Positions 9,201-17,597 of a stretch of 43,784 nt of DNA are shown piece by piece. Each line of letters opens with the position of its first letter. Within the stretch, counting starts at the first letter, position 1. Source of the DNA: Chitinophagales bacterium (GTDB lineage: Bacteria > Bacteroidota > Bacteroidia > Chitinophagales > Chitinophagaceae); assembly GCA_026931905.1 (NCBI GenBank), contig JAIXLB010000058.1, positions 1,753 through 45,536 of the forward strand. The letters run 5' to 3'. The translations under genes were made by a program, and so were the position numbers. The notes beneath the pieces were generated by a model, which was not told the origin of the DNA, ran no database searches, and saw only the letters and a list, made by a program, of their open reading frames with translations.

Positions 9201-10548
9201 TTTGTGGGTTAAAATAATATTCGTTGGTAGTTAGTTTTCTGGCATAGGTTTTTTCAAAATCATCAACAGGTCTTAATCCCATGGTTTGCAATAAACTGGT
9301 TACTTGAGAGGGTTGTCTATAAGCCGATGATAACCCTCCTGCAATTAATTTATTATACAAAGCATTTGCCTGATTGCCTGGTAAACCACTTGGTGTTCCA
9401 TTACCTGGTAAGTTTACAGGATTATAAGGTGTAGCTTCGCCAATATCTGCAAAGCCTACAATATCTCTTGCATCTGTTGTTGCACCAGTTCTGTTGGTAA
9501 TCCAAACCTCTATACGTTGTATTTGAACTTGGCTATTTACAACAGGTAAAGAACCCATTGCTTTGTTGAAATTATTTTTGAAATACTGCCCTAATAAAAA
9601 GTGTCTGTTTTCTTCGTAATCATCTAATTTTTTTTGAAAAGGAGTTGTAGCAGTACCACCTTGTAAGTTTTGACTTTGTCTTATGCTGCGTTGATTGGCT
9701 ATTGCACCTGTTAAAAACAATTTGCCAAATTGTAACTGTGTTTTTAAACCAAATAAATTTTGTGTACTTGGTATTAATGTTCCTTTGGATTGCCAAGAAA
9801 TATTACCAGCTTCTACGCTTTTTAATATTTCATCATCCATACCTTTATAATCAAGCTTTAGTTGATTTTCAAAATCAAAATTGGCAAGGGTATTATAGTT
9901 AATAGGCAGTTTTAGTTTATCACCAATATTTGCGTTTACATTAAGGTTAGCATTTAGGTCAAAATCAAATCCTCCATTTTTTCTTGCTGCTTCTGGTAAG
10001 GTTGGGTTTTCTGTTTTTTGCCCTTGATAGCCCGCCATTATTTCTACAGAACCTTGAGGTTTTATATCTACTTTAAATCCATCTTTTCCTAATCCAAAAA
10101 TTCTATCAAAAAGTTTATCAAACACTCTCATTTTAGGTCTTGTAACTTTTCTGTTTAAGGTTGCTAAAGCCTGAGAGCGATGTTTAAAATATTCTATTTC
10201 TGCTTTGCGTGCTTGTATGCGTTGAAACTCTTCAAAAGTTAAATAAGTAGGTGTACGATAAGTTTTGTTTCCAATTTTTTCAATGATATAATATCTTTTG
10301 GTAACAGGGTCGTATTCTATATTTTGTTTTAATAATGAGGTATCACGAATGTCAAAAGGATTTTTGTTTTGCCAAGTATATTTATCTCCCCATCTATCAT
10401 GTATAGGATAATGCAACGAGTCGTTGGTAATAATTGCTGTATCTGATTTTGAATTGTTTTTTTGAGCAAGTGCATAAAAATGTATGCACAATAATGCACC
10501 TAAGACAATAAGCCTTTTTAAAAAATTATGTACTGAAATAAAAGTCAA
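3244..10548 (-). CDS. sprA: SprA, giant outer-membrane translocon protein of the type IX secretion system
   Basis: At 2434 residues, with a signal peptide (hydrophobic LIVLGALLCIHFYALAQ), this is the SprA/Sov family protein. SprA forms the very large beta-barrel through which T9SS cargo crosses the outer membrane and is needed for gliding in gliding species. Supporting sequence includes the N-terminal VTRPKMRVFDKLFDRIFG region, VEIMAGYQGQ, many aromatic-rich strand repeats, the FAFGAQP-like FVFGAQPDSNW region and the C-terminal barrel end VQIRVSLAP. Residues about 1893-1961 form a proline- and lysine/arginine-rich linker (PPPASKGTK to KKWRQEKRDARIAARL). The start is a TTG, because no ATG lies before the signal peptide; AAGGA about nine bases upstream supports it. 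The gene follows ruvA by 39 bases, a gene order known in Bacteroidota. Confidence 0.93.
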   Translation of the reverse strand: MTFISVHNFLKRLIVLGALLCIHFYALAQKNNSKSDTAIITNDSLHYPIHDRWGDKYTWQNKNPFDIRDTSLLKQNIEYDPVTKRYYIIEKIGNKTYRTPTYLTFEEFQRIQARKAEIEYFKHRSQALATLNRKVTRPKMRVFDKLFDRIFGLGKDGFKVDIKPQGSVEIMAGYQGQKTENPTLPEAARKNGGFDFDLNANLNVNANIGDKLKLPINYNTLANFDFENQLKLDYKGMDDEILKSVEAGNISWQSKGTLIPSTQNLFGLKTQLQFGKLFLTGAIANQRSIRQSQNLQGGTATTPFQKKLDDYEENRHFLLGQYFKNNFNKAMGSLPVVNSQVQIQRIEVWITNRTGATTDARDIVGFADIGEATPYNPVNLPGNGTPSGLPGNQANALYNKLIAGGLSSAYRQPSQVTSLLQTMGLRPVDDFEKTYARKLTTNEYYFNPQIGFLSINAQLQPDEVLAVAYQYTYNGQVYQVGEFSQDVALDSTQGVQKVLFLKLLKATSARTNLPIWGLMMKNVYSLDLPGISKEDFQLNILYEQPSGGLKRYLPESATNVEGKPLLRILNLDRLNNRNDPQPDGQFDYIEGFTILPQQGKIVFPVLEPFGKDLYALAFNNGVGLPPGVDPSKYVYQILYDSIKAIAQTYANFNRFVMQGQAKGTGGSDIYLGAFNIPQGSVTINAGGQVLQEGVDYTIDYNLGSVKIINQAILNSGIPVSVSYENNAGFGMQQRGFLGLRADYIANKKLSLGLSMLRLSERPFFTKMNYGEDPIKNTMYGFDFSYRTDAPGITRLLNKLPFYNTTAKSTVTAYGEAAYLKPGHPSQIGQGKEGLIYIDDFEGTRNSYDLRFPAIAWALASTPTGRFPEGKLYDSIDYNFNRAKIAWYNIEPNLQDKNAANNPLKANLDALSDPRTRQVYTNELFPNLTTNITNVQAFTFDLAYYPKDRGPYNYVSSPAQINANGKLLNPQQRWGGIMRSIDQTDFETGNVEYLEFWVQDPFIKTANPAAKGKLYINLGNVSEDVLKDGKRFYENGLPTPNIPAVVDSSTWGKQPVNPIQVTQSFSNDPNDRPYQDVGFDGMTDDDEKTKKAYYLARIANNFSTTSPLYIQTSADPSNDNYKWYRDPSFDINTDILQRYKNFNNPQGNSPVSGNTNELSAATLYPDNEDLNRDNTLNETEAYYEYEIDLSKNMDVGITKYITDKRTINVNYVNGTSGSENWYLFRVPIKEYTSNVGGIADFKSIRFIRMYLTDFEDSAVLRFARMDLVRNQWRNFNYKLDTTGQYAPINNTTTTFNTLAVNIEENSNRTPVNYVMPPGIERVQQLSNNGVNLLQNEQAMSLRIMGLQDGDARGVIKTLNLDMRQFGKLSMFVHAESMPKFPDVKDNELNAVVRIGQDFLNNYYEIKIPLKITPPGKYGTSDSAAAKVWPDSNNLDFELQELVNLKLRRNATGAPLNTIYREMIGSKTFSVYGNPNLGEVRGILIAVENAKDNNPFDLYTEVWINELRLSQLDEKGAYAALGRIDVQLADLGTLSFSANTYTKGFGSIEQRLNERARDNMFQFDAAATIDAGKLVPKSAKLSIPIYASINKTIKRPEYDPYDKDVRLKDKLNSAPTSHQRDSIKSTALDQTTIKTLNFTNIRVQGNGKNKLWSLSNFDVSYSYTKTEQSSPLVLKNEVTKQRGGFGYTFNKPSKYIEPFKKLLTKRKSKWYNPIRDFNFNLMPSLLSFRADINRQFGQYIPRIVSTDGTGKIERVDTTYDKYFTFDRFYNLRWDLSRSLNLDFSATNNARVDEPAGAIDTKEKRDSIRNNFWNGGRATLYNQRAAISYTLPLAKFPFADWITSRYSYATTYNWIGASLLAVQLGNIIENSQENTINGEFDFTRLYAKSRWLRALDNVPPPASKGTKNVTPTKKPTPPVTKQIKTKEEVVKGLTGKKRREALKKWRQEKRDARIAARLLKQNQPVEMNEVVRTTGKIFTMVKRASINYSESYKTRLPGFMDKSKQLGNNFKTMQPGLAFVFGAQPDSNWLNDKAASGVLTKDTLFNDLFRQSFQQRLSLTVQAEPIRELIVDINLDKSFSKEYTELFKDVNNSNKFNHLNPYAAGGFSVSYIAFKTLFHKTNPNDISETFKKFQDYRRILSQRVADNNPYWNGQYDADGYAAGYGRYAQDVLIPSFLAAYTGKDPKSVTLLSQNNKSIRTNPFAGILPKPNWRVTYTGLTRIPGLAKLFSSISLSHAYNGSVSMNSYNSALLFADPFHYGYPQFIDTVSKNFVPFFLVPNITIQEQFAPLFGIDITTLSQVSVKFEYKKSRQLSLSLIDYQLSETNSTEWTVGAGWRKRGMSFIKIKGKPLSNDINFRLDVSMRDDATTNSRLDQANAYGTGGQKVITLQPSIDYVLNDRINIKLFFDQRRVTPYISTSAPTVNTRAGVQIRVSLAP

Positions 10549-10587
10549 AATTCTGAATCCTTAGTTAAGTAAATTTTAAACCGATAG

Positions 10588-11172
10588 TTATAAATTTTTT
10601 AAAGCATTTTTAATTAAATCTTCTAAAATAATAGAATCTGGATTTGAGGTCAATGCCTTTTTAACTGCTTGCTCAGCCATCGGTTTTGCAATGCCTAAAG
10701 AAACTAAAGCATTAACTGCATCGTAACCAGATATAGCATCAGTAGATGATACAGGAATATTTGTTACTGTTTGTTTTCCAAATTTATCCTTTAATTCTAC
10801 AATAAGGCGTTCAGCACTTTTTTTACCAATTCCTTTGATACTTTCTAATTGTTTAGTGTTGCCTTGCACAATGGCTCTTGTAATTTCTTCTGGTTTCATG
10901 CCCGATAACATCATTCTTGCAGTAGATGCTCCTACACCAGATACACTTATCAAGTTTAAGAACAATTCTTTTTCTGCTAATTCTGCAAAACCATATAGTG
11001 TTTGTGCATTTTCTGTAATATGCAAATAGGTATATAATTGCCCATTATCTTTATTAGCAATAAAAGAATAGGTATGCAGACTAATCTGCAAATCATATCC
11101 TACACCATTTACATCAACAACCACTTTGGCTGGTTGTTTATGCACAAAATTTCCTCTTACAAAAGCTATCAT
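10588..11172 (-). CDS. ruvA: Holliday junction branch migration protein RuvA
   Basis: This 194-residue protein has the three RuvA parts. The N-terminal OB fold begins MIAFVRGNF and includes GVGYDLQISL. Two helix-hairpin-helix DNA-binding motifs follow (SVSGVGASTARMMLSG and SIKGIGKKSAERLIVELKDK). The C-terminal domain that contacts RuvB (DAVNALVSLGIAKPMAEQAV) closes the protein. RuvA tetramers hold the four-way junction flat while RuvB drives branch migration. Length and motifs are normal. sprA follows 39 bases downstream and probably shares the transcript. A -7 box sits just upstream, back to back with the fabH promoter. Confidence 0.95.
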   Translation of the reverse strand: MIAFVRGNFVHKQPAKVVVDVNGVGYDLQISLHTYSFIANKDNGQLYTYLHITENAQTLYGFAELAEKELFLNLISVSGVGASTARMMLSGMKPEEITRAIVQGNTKQLESIKGIGKKSAERLIVELKDKFGKQTVTNIPVSSTDAISGYDAVNALVSLGIAKPMAEQAVKKALTSNPDSIILEDLIKNALKNL

Positions 11173-11187
11173 AATTTACAAGGATTT

Positions 11188-11195
11188 CAAAAATA
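11188..11195 (-). promoter_or_regulatory. -7 box TATTTTTG for ruvA-sprA
   Basis: On the minus strand TATTTTTG matches TAnnTTTG exactly and ends 15 bases before the ruvA ATG. No clear TTG is present at -33, so the support is the -7 match and its position in a divergent intergenic region. Confidence 0.4.
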
Positions 11196-11260
11196 GGGTA
11201 TTATATAATATATGAACATAAATTTGTGCTGAAATAACATTTTAAAATACAATTCACAAT

Positions 11261-11290
11261 TTGTTAAAGAAATACGGATATTTATAGTTG
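11261..11290 (+). promoter_or_regulatory. Bacteroidota-type promoter for fabH (TTG, 19-base spacer, TATAGTTG)
   Basis: A TTG at 11261-11263 is followed after exactly 19 bases by TATAGTTG at 11283-11290, which matches the TAnnTTTG box at all but one position. The fabH ATG is 28 bases further on. Both elements and the spacing fit the primary sigma factor consensus of the phylum, making this the best complete promoter I see in the window. Confidence 0.6.
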
Positions 11291-11318
11291 CAATTTTGAA
11301 CAAGAAATTATAAACCAC

Positions 11319-12308
11319 ATGAATAAAATAACAGCAGCAATAACAGCAATTGGAGGCTATGTACCAGAAACAAAACTTACCAACGCCGATTTGGAAAAAA
11401 TGGTTGATACCAATGACGAATGGATTAGAACCAGAACAGGTATTTCAGAAAGAAGAATACTTAAAGAAAAAGGAAAAGGCGTGAGTGATATGATTATACC
11501 TGCTGTACAACAAATATTAACTAAGAAAAATTTAAATCCTTTGGATATTGATTGTATTATTTGTGCAACAGTAACGCCTGATATGGTTTTTCCTGCAACA
11601 GCTAATATTGTTGCAGATAAAATTGGTGCAAAAAATGCTTGGGGTTTTGATTTAGAAGCTGCCTGTAGTGGCTTTTTATTTGCCTTAGCAACTGGTACAG
11701 CATTTATTGAAAGTGGCAAGTATAAAAAAGTTGTAGTAGTTGGTGCCGATAAAATGAGTGCTATTGTTGATTATACTGATAGAAATACTTGCATACTTTT
11801 TGGAGATGGAGCAGGTGCGGTTTTATTAGAACCCAATACAGAAGGCAATGGCATAATAGATAGTATTTTAAAAACAGATGGTTCGGGAAAGGAGTATTTA
11901 CACATGAAATCTGGAGGATCTGTAAATCCTTCATCAATTGAAACGGTTACAGCAAGAGAACATTTTGTTTATCAAGAAGGTAAAACAGTTTTCAAATTTG
12001 CTGTAAAAGGTATGGCTGATGTTAGTGCTGAATTATTAGAAAGAAATCATTTAACTGGTAACGATATAGCATGGCTTGTACCTCATCAAGCTAATTTAAG
12101 AATTATTGATGCAACAACTGAAAGGCTGGGTTTAAGTAAAGATAAAGTAATGATAAATATTAATCGTTATGGCAACACAACTGCAGCAACCATTCCTCTT
12201 TGTTTATGGGAGTGGGAAAAACAATTAAAGAAAGGCGATAACCTTGTACTGGCTGCATTTGGTGGTGGTTTTACTTGGGGTGCTATTTTGTTGAAATGGG
12301 CTTACTAA
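11319..12308 (+). CDS. fabH: 3-oxoacyl-[acyl-carrier-protein] synthase III (KAS III)
   Basis: This 329-residue protein carries the full KAS III catalytic triad: C116 in AACSGF, H256 in VPHQANLRI and N286 in [12 protein letters not shown]. Other family marks are [14 protein letters not shown] near the start, [10 protein letters not shown] and the C-terminal [10 protein letters not shown]. The enzyme condenses an acyl-CoA starter with malonyl-ACP, committing carbon to fatty-acid synthesis; in Bacteroidota the starters often include branched acyl-CoAs. It is cytosolic. Here it stands alone with its own promoter and converges on comEC; the 176 bases between them hold no convincing terminator. Some genomes carry several FabH paralogues, so a specialised role is possible. 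Confidence 0.95.
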   Translation: MNKITAAITAIGGYVPETKLTNADLEKMVDTNDEWIRTRTGISERRILKEKGKGVSDMIIPAVQQILTKKNLNPLDIDCIICATVTPDMVFPATANIVADKIGAKNAWGFDLEAACSGFLFALATGTAFIESGKYKKVVVVGADKMSAIVDYTDRNTCILFGDGAGAVLLEPNTEGNGIIDSILKTDGSGKEYLHMKSGGSVNPSSIETVTAREHFVYQEGKTVFKFAVKGMADVSAELLERNHLTGNDIAWLVPHQANLRIIDATTERLGLSKDKVMININRYGNTTAATIPLCLWEWEKQLKKGDNLVLAAFGGGFTWGAILLKWAY

Positions 12309-12484
12309 GTTGTATTTTTTTACAATATTGTTCATACATAAAAGCCTACTTATAAATGTTGTTCAGTGAAATTAATTTTAAAAAGTATTAAGGAATTGGC
12401 TTGCTCTTTTGTACTATATTTTTTATTTTTTAAATACCCTTTTACCCTCTGTTTATTTTAATACTCAATGAGTGTACTACTGTT

Positions 12485-14584
12485 TTATAAATTTATTACA
12501 AAAGCCCCATCTGTTGCTGTGTTGTGGTATTTTAAATGCAAACTGTCTGCATCTTTTTTCCAATAGGCAACTTTCCAAAACGGATTAGATGAATCGAAAA
12601 CATATTGTTTGCAATGAAAGGTTTGAGCTAATTTGTTTAAATAAACTTTTGGATTTTTTGTAAGTACAATAATATCTATATCAATTTTTTTTGTTAGTGG
12701 TGGAGTATAAAACCCATCATCTATAATTAAAATATTTTTTCCATTACAGCTTATCAAATTTTTGTGTACATCAAAATTTGTTATTGTATTACTCGCATTC
12801 ATTCTATGCAAAATACGAGAGGGTTTTAAGTGAAAGTTTTTTAAAAAACCGTTTTGTGTTAATACACTATCGCCAATAAATTTATACTTACGACCTTCTA
12901 TTAAATCTATAGCAGTATTATTAGGTACGTTATACACAATAAATTTTTGCTGTGTATTTTTTTCAATAAAATCAATACTTCGCAGCAGTATAAAACTTGC
13001 TATAAAAAACAAACCAACAACAAAGGCAGCAGTTTTCTTTTGGCGTAGCCAAATCCAAAATACTAATATAGCTGCATACAATATGATGGCTTGTATAATA
13101 CTGATTTGTATGGATTGCCAAACAGAGAAAGGTAAACTATCTGCATACACAATTACTTTATTCATAAATGCTATACACCATTCTATTATTTTTCCAAGAT
13201 AGGTAGCTATAAGGGTTGAAAAAGATACCACAAGTAACAACAACTCCATGTATAATATTAATCCAGAAAAAGGAACAGCAAATAAATTGGTAAATAAAAA
13301 CAACGTAGGAAACTGATGAAAATGATATAACACAACAGGTAGTGTAAGTATTTGTGCAGAAAGCGTTACAGCATTTAAACTCCAGAAATTTTTTAGGAGT
13401 TTTTGTTTAAAATAAAACCAACGATTGATGTGTTTTTGAAAAACTACAATACTTAATACGGCAGTATAAGAAAGCTGAAAACCTACATCCCAAAGATTGA
13501 AAGGATTAATAAGCAACAGTAAAAATGCAGAGGCTGCTAAACTGTTGTACATATTGGTTCGTTTTCCTATTGCTTCGCCCACAGCAAGAAAAGAAAACAT
13601 AACTGCACTGCGTAAAATAGAAGGTGCTGCACCTGCAATAAAACTAAAACCCCATAACACTAATAATATTACAATGGGCTTAATTAATTTATTCCATCTA
13701 AACCTGCTCAAAGGTTTTAATAAAAAAATAAGTAAGCCATAAATCATACCCAAATGCAAACCACTAATGGCAATAATATGTACCACACCTGTATTACTAT
13801 AACTCTGTACTAAATCTCTATCTAAATCATCTCTATAACCTATCAACAAAGCTTCTGCAATGCTTAGCTCATTGGGTTGTTGAATATAATTTTTTAAAAC
13901 AGAAAGTACTTTTGTTTTTGCCGTAATAATTAATTCATCAAACTTATTTGTATTTTTTGTTGTAAGAATAGAAAAATCTTTATCATTCAAAAATGCTTGG
14001 TAATGTATGTTTTGAAAAGAACAATATCTTGCATAATTAAAACCTCCAGGGTTTCCTGCATTAATAATTGGTGTTAAGTTGCTTGCTACAATTATTTGCG
14101 AGCCATAACTAATATTTGGTTGGGTGCTATCTTTTTTAAAATACAACAACACATCACCTTCTACTGCCTGCCATTGGTTATTTACAAAAACAGCATTGGC
14201 TGTTGCAAGAGCTTTATACGATTTGGGTTTCTTTACAATGGGTTCTTGAATAGTTAATAATACAGGTATTTGATGGGTGTAAAAATTACCTATCCATTGT
14301 TTGTGATTTTCTATATTTTTTGTAAAACTTAATACGCCACCAACAGCAATAAATAAGAGTGTTATAGCACAACCAGATAACCAACTAAAAATAAATTTTT
14401 TGTTAGTAGCAATAAAAGCATATACAAGCCATAAAAATATTGCTACTGCTGCTGTATAATAAAAAAAAATAAGTGACAACCGAAAATGGTATTGCAATAA
14501 AATGCCAACAATTAAGGGCAACAATAATCGTAGGGCTGGTGTTTGTTTATAAAAGGGTTGTTTAAACTGATAAAGCATGTGCAT
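12485..14584 (-). CDS. comEC: ComEC/Rec2-family DNA uptake channel protein
   Basis: This 699-residue polytopic membrane protein starts with an N-terminal hydrophobic region and an extracytoplasmic DUF4131-type domain (residues about 25-210), then the ComEC competence domain. The latter is recognised by VVHIIAISGLHLGMIYGLL, GAAPSILRSAVMFSFLAVG and NPFNLWDVGFQLSYTAVLSIV. ComEC moves one DNA strand across the inner membrane during natural transformation. The C-terminal part (about 530-699) has none of the HxHxDH metallo-beta-lactamase motif found in many long ComEC proteins and looks like a short degenerate domain. Two in-frame ATGs (14584 and 14578) are possible starts. The gene lies 153 bases downstream of nuoN on the same strand. 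Confidence 0.85.
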   Translation of the reverse strand: MHMLYQFKQPFYKQTPALRLLLPLIVGILLQYHFRLSLIFFYYTAAVAIFLWLVYAFIATNKKFIFSWLSGCAITLLFIAVGGVLSFTKNIENHKQWIGNFYTHQIPVLLTIQEPIVKKPKSYKALATANAVFVNNQWQAVEGDVLLYFKKDSTQPNISYGSQIIVASNLTPIINAGNPGGFNYARYCSFQNIHYQAFLNDKDFSILTTKNTNKFDELIITAKTKVLSVLKNYIQQPNELSIAEALLIGYRDDLDRDLVQSYSNTGVVHIIAISGLHLGMIYGLLIFLLKPLSRFRWNKLIKPIVILLVLWGFSFIAGAAPSILRSAVMFSFLAVGEAIGKRTNMYNSLAASAFLLLLINPFNLWDVGFQLSYTAVLSIVVFQKHINRWFYFKQKLLKNFWSLNAVTLSAQILTLPVVLYHFHQFPTLFLFTNLFAVPFSGLILYMELLLLVVSFSTLIATYLGKIIEWCIAFMNKVIVYADSLPFSVWQSIQISIIQAIILYAAILVFWIWLRQKKTAAFVVGLFFIASFILLRSIDFIEKNTQQKFIVYNVPNNTAIDLIEGRKYKFIGDSVLTQNGFLKNFHLKPSRILHRMNASNTITNFDVHKNLISCNGKNILIIDDGFYTPPLTKKIDIDIIVLTKNPKVYLNKLAQTFHCKQYVFDSSNPFWKVAYWKKDADSLHLKYHNTATDGAFVINL

Positions 14585-14605
14585 TAAAGTATAGAGTTAA
14601 AACAA

Positions 14606-14635
14606 CAATGCCATACTACATAAAACCAATGCCAT
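14606..14635. repeat. Nine-base direct repeat CAATGCCAT, 21 bases apart, upstream of comEC
   Basis: CAATGCCAT occurs at 14606-14614 and 14627-14635, that is, with a 21-base period (two helical turns), 22 to 51 bases upstream of the comEC start. It could be a tandem binding site, but nothing else supports that. Confidence 0.35.
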
Positions 14636-14737
14636 TCTTATTACTAAAATATAAAAATACTTTAATAATAAACATAAAGCTTTTTATTATCTTTTTTAAA
14701 AGAAATAAAATGTAAAAACTATATCAGGAAAAATTGC

Positions 14738-16126
14738 TTAGAAGTAAAACCAACTTATTAAAGTATCTGGTGAAATACCAAAGAAAATAACTAATACTGC
14801 CAATACTAAAAGTGCATATTTAAAACTTGGTGTTACATTATCTACTTTTGAATTGCCTTCTTTAAAATACATAGCTTGTATTACTCTAAAATAATAATAA
14901 GCACTTACAGCAGCAAATAAAACACCAATAATGGTTAATACAATTCCTATAGTACTACCTGTTTTTATTACAGCAGCAAGCATATAATATTTTGCAAAAA
15001 AGCCTGCTGTTAAAGGAATACCAGCTAATGATAATAAACAAACAGCATTTACAAAAGCCAACATAGGTTGTGTTTTGGCTAAGCCATTATAACCTTCTAA
15101 AGTATAGTCATCCATTCTTGCTAATACAGCAAAAATGCCTATGGTAGCTAACGAGTAAGCTGCTGCATAAAATAAAATTCCTTCTTTAGCTGTATCGTTG
15201 GTAGCATATAAAGCAAAGAGCATAAAACCTGCTTGAGCAATACTTGAATAAGCCATCATGCGTTTTACACTTTGTTGAAATACTGCTGTAATATTTCCAA
15301 TTACTAAAGTGGTAATAATAACAACAAACAATAAAATTCGCCATAAATGTGCTAAGCTTTCTGCTTTGTAGAAAAACAAATTAATTAATGCAATAAAACC
15401 AGCAGCTTTTACAATCGTCATCATAAAAGATGAAAATACACTTGGCGAACCATCGTAAACATCAGGAGCCCAAAAATGAAATGGTGCTGCTGATATTTTA
15501 AACAACATGGCAGAAAAAATTAAAACCAATCCTATCACTTCCAATAATGGTGCATGTTTTATTAATTCTTGACTTGGCATTACTTGTTGAATATCGAATG
15601 AACCATTTGTGCCATACAGTAATGCTATACCCATTAATAAAATTCCTGTAGAAAAAGAGCCCATTAAAAAATATTTTAAAGCCGCTTCGTTACTTTTTAA
15701 ATTTTTCTTATCTGCACCTGTTAAAATGTATAAAGGAATAGACATAATTTCTATACCTAAAAACATCATTAATAAATTATTGAAAGAAGAAAGTATAGCA
15801 ATACCACACAATACGAAAAATATGAGCACAAAATATTCTGCTGCATAGTTGCCTATTTTAATAATATCGTTACCACTTAATGCAACAAAAACTAAAGTAG
15901 TTGCAATAGCAATAGAATTAAAAAAATAACCAAACTTGGTAAATACAAACATATTTTTTGTATCTACTTTTATAGACCACCAATTATAGGTATCGGCAAT
16001 ATTGCATATCAATAAAAACAATAGTGCTACTAAAGCAATATTGTTTATTACTTGTTTGTTTTTGGTGGCAATACTTGTAAACATGAGTAATACACCCATT
16101 AAAGCCGAAATAATAATTGCATTCAT
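14738..16126 (-). CDS. nuoN: NADH-quinone oxidoreductase subunit N
   Basis: This 462-residue antiporter-like subunit of complex I has about fourteen hydrophobic helices. The key glutamate is E126 in MFLGIEIMSIPLYIL, and the conserved KISAAPFHFWAPDVYDG segment and VKRMMAYSSIAQAG loop are present. NuoN, NuoM and NuoL are the three proton-pumping modules of the membrane arm. It is the last gene of the operon, 26 bases after nuoM; the protein ends in FYF. Length is usual for the family. Confidence 0.95.
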   Translation of the reverse strand: MNAIIISALMGVLLMFTSIATKNKQVINNIALVALLFLLICNIADTYNWWSIKVDTKNMFVFTKFGYFFNSIAIATTLVFVALSGNDIIKIGNYAAEYFVLIFFVLCGIAILSSFNNLLMMFLGIEIMSIPLYILTGADKKNLKSNEAALKYFLMGSFSTGILLMGIALLYGTNGSFDIQQVMPSQELIKHAPLLEVIGLVLIFSAMLFKISAAPFHFWAPDVYDGSPSVFSSFMMTIVKAAGFIALINLFFYKAESLAHLWRILLFVVIITTLVIGNITAVFQQSVKRMMAYSSIAQAGFMLFALYATNDTAKEGILFYAAAYSLATIGIFAVLARMDDYTLEGYNGLAKTQPMLAFVNAVCLLSLAGIPLTAGFFAKYYMLAAVIKTGSTIGIVLTIIGVLFAAVSAYYYFRVIQAMYFKEGNSKVDNVTPSFKYALLVLAVLVIFFGISPDTLISWFYF

Positions 16127-16152
16127 AAATTAATCCTCAATCGCTTTAAAAA

Positions 16153-17580
16153 TTATTTTCCTATTATAAATAAAACAGTATCCTTTGTTAAGTTAATTAA
16201 AGGGCTTGGATATACTCCCAATACAATAATAATTATGGATAATACTGCTAAAGAAAACTGCACATTTCTTTTTACTTCAGTGGTGTTTTCTGTTGCTGGT
16301 AAAGTATTGCCATAAAATACTTTTTGCATCATATTTAAAGTATAAACTGCTGCTAAAATAATGCTTAACAATGCTAAAGAACTTGCATACACATTGTATT
16401 GGAACAATCCGCTAAACATTAAAAACTCGCCAACAAAAGCGTTGGTTAGTGGTAATGCTACATTGGCTAAAGCCATTATAAAAAATAGTATAGCTAATGC
16501 AGGAGCTTTTTGTGCAAGCCCTCCTAATTCGCTAAATTTTATGGTACCTGTTTTTTGTTCTATTGCATCGGCAACAATCCATAAGCCCAACATATTTATA
16601 CCATGATTAAACATTTGTATCATTACACCTTTTAATGCAATATTATTCATAGCAAAAATAGAAGCACACATTAATGCCATGTGCACAATAGAAGAATAAG
16701 CAATCATTCGTTTAAAATTATCTTGCTTTACTGCTAATAATGAAGCATACAACATACTAATAACACAGAGTGTAATAATAATTGGTGCGTTGTGAGTAAC
16801 TGCATCTGGGAAAATAGGAACTACCCAACGAATTACAGCAAACAAACCCATTTTTACTAATACAGCACTCAATACCATTGTTACAGCAGTTGAGGTTTCT
16901 TCGTATGCTTCTGGTTGCCATGTATGAAAAGGAAAGATGGGCATTTTTATAGCAAAGGCTATAAAGAATAACCAAAATATAAATCCTTGCTCTTTTATTG
17001 ATAATTTTAAAGCATAAAAATCTGCTAAGGCAAAACTGTGATGAGGCGTTTTGTAATACAAATACACAATACCAATTAACATTAATAACGAACCTACAAA
17101 TGTGTACACAAAGAATTTAAAAGTTACTGCAATTCTTCTATCGCCTCCATATTTACTACATAAAAAATACAAGGGTATTAAAGTTAATTCCCAGAAAAAA
17201 TAAAACAGTAAGGCATCGGCAGCAACAAAAACACCCATTAATCCTGCTTGGCTTAACAACATTAAACCATAAAAACTACGAGCATTTTTATATTCATTTT
17301 TATAAGTAGAAATAAAAATTAATGGATAAGAAATAGCTGTAAGCAAACAAAGTATTTGCGACATACCATCTATTTTGGTAGAAAACCTGCTGCCAAATGT
17401 TGGTATCCAACTTGCATCGTAATTTAAACTAATGCTGCTACCACAAATTCCTAATAAAGAAACCACCAATGCAGCCAAAGAGGCTAATACAGCCCACTGT
17501 TTATGTAAGTTATTACCCTTTATTAAAAAAGTTGCAATACCTGCAATAAGTGGAATTAATATCAATAATACAGAAATCAT
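16153..17580 (-). CDS. nuoM: NADH-quinone oxidoreductase subunit M
   Basis: This 475-residue antiporter-like subunit carries the essential glutamate E131 in FFWELTLIPLYFL, the MPIFPFHTWQPEAYEE helix-break segment and the FKRMIAYSSIVHMA loop. It forms one proton channel of the complex I membrane arm between NuoN and NuoL. It begins 17 bases after nuoL and is followed 26 bases later by nuoN. No missing residues were noticed. Confidence 0.95.
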   Translation of the reverse strand: MISVLLILIPLIAGIATFLIKGNNLHKQWAVLASLAALVVSLLGICGSSISLNYDASWIPTFGSRFSTKIDGMSQILCLLTAISYPLIFISTYKNEYKNARSFYGLMLLSQAGLMGVFVAADALLFYFFWELTLIPLYFLCSKYGGDRRIAVTFKFFVYTFVGSLLMLIGIVYLYYKTPHHSFALADFYALKLSIKEQGFIFWLFFIAFAIKMPIFPFHTWQPEAYEETSTAVTMVLSAVLVKMGLFAVIRWVVPIFPDAVTHNAPIIITLCVISMLYASLLAVKQDNFKRMIAYSSIVHMALMCASIFAMNNIALKGVMIQMFNHGINMLGLWIVADAIEQKTGTIKFSELGGLAQKAPALAILFFIMALANVALPLTNAFVGEFLMFSGLFQYNVYASSLALLSIILAAVYTLNMMQKVFYGNTLPATENTTEVKRNVQFSLAVLSIIIIVLGVYPSPLINLTKDTVLFIIGK

Positions 17581-17597
17581 AAATATTTTTCTATTGC

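Noticed and set aside
11357..11719. 120-codon minus-strand frame opposite fabH
   Set aside because: It is entirely inside fabH, whose catalytic residues are intact; the antisense product shows no recognisable domain.
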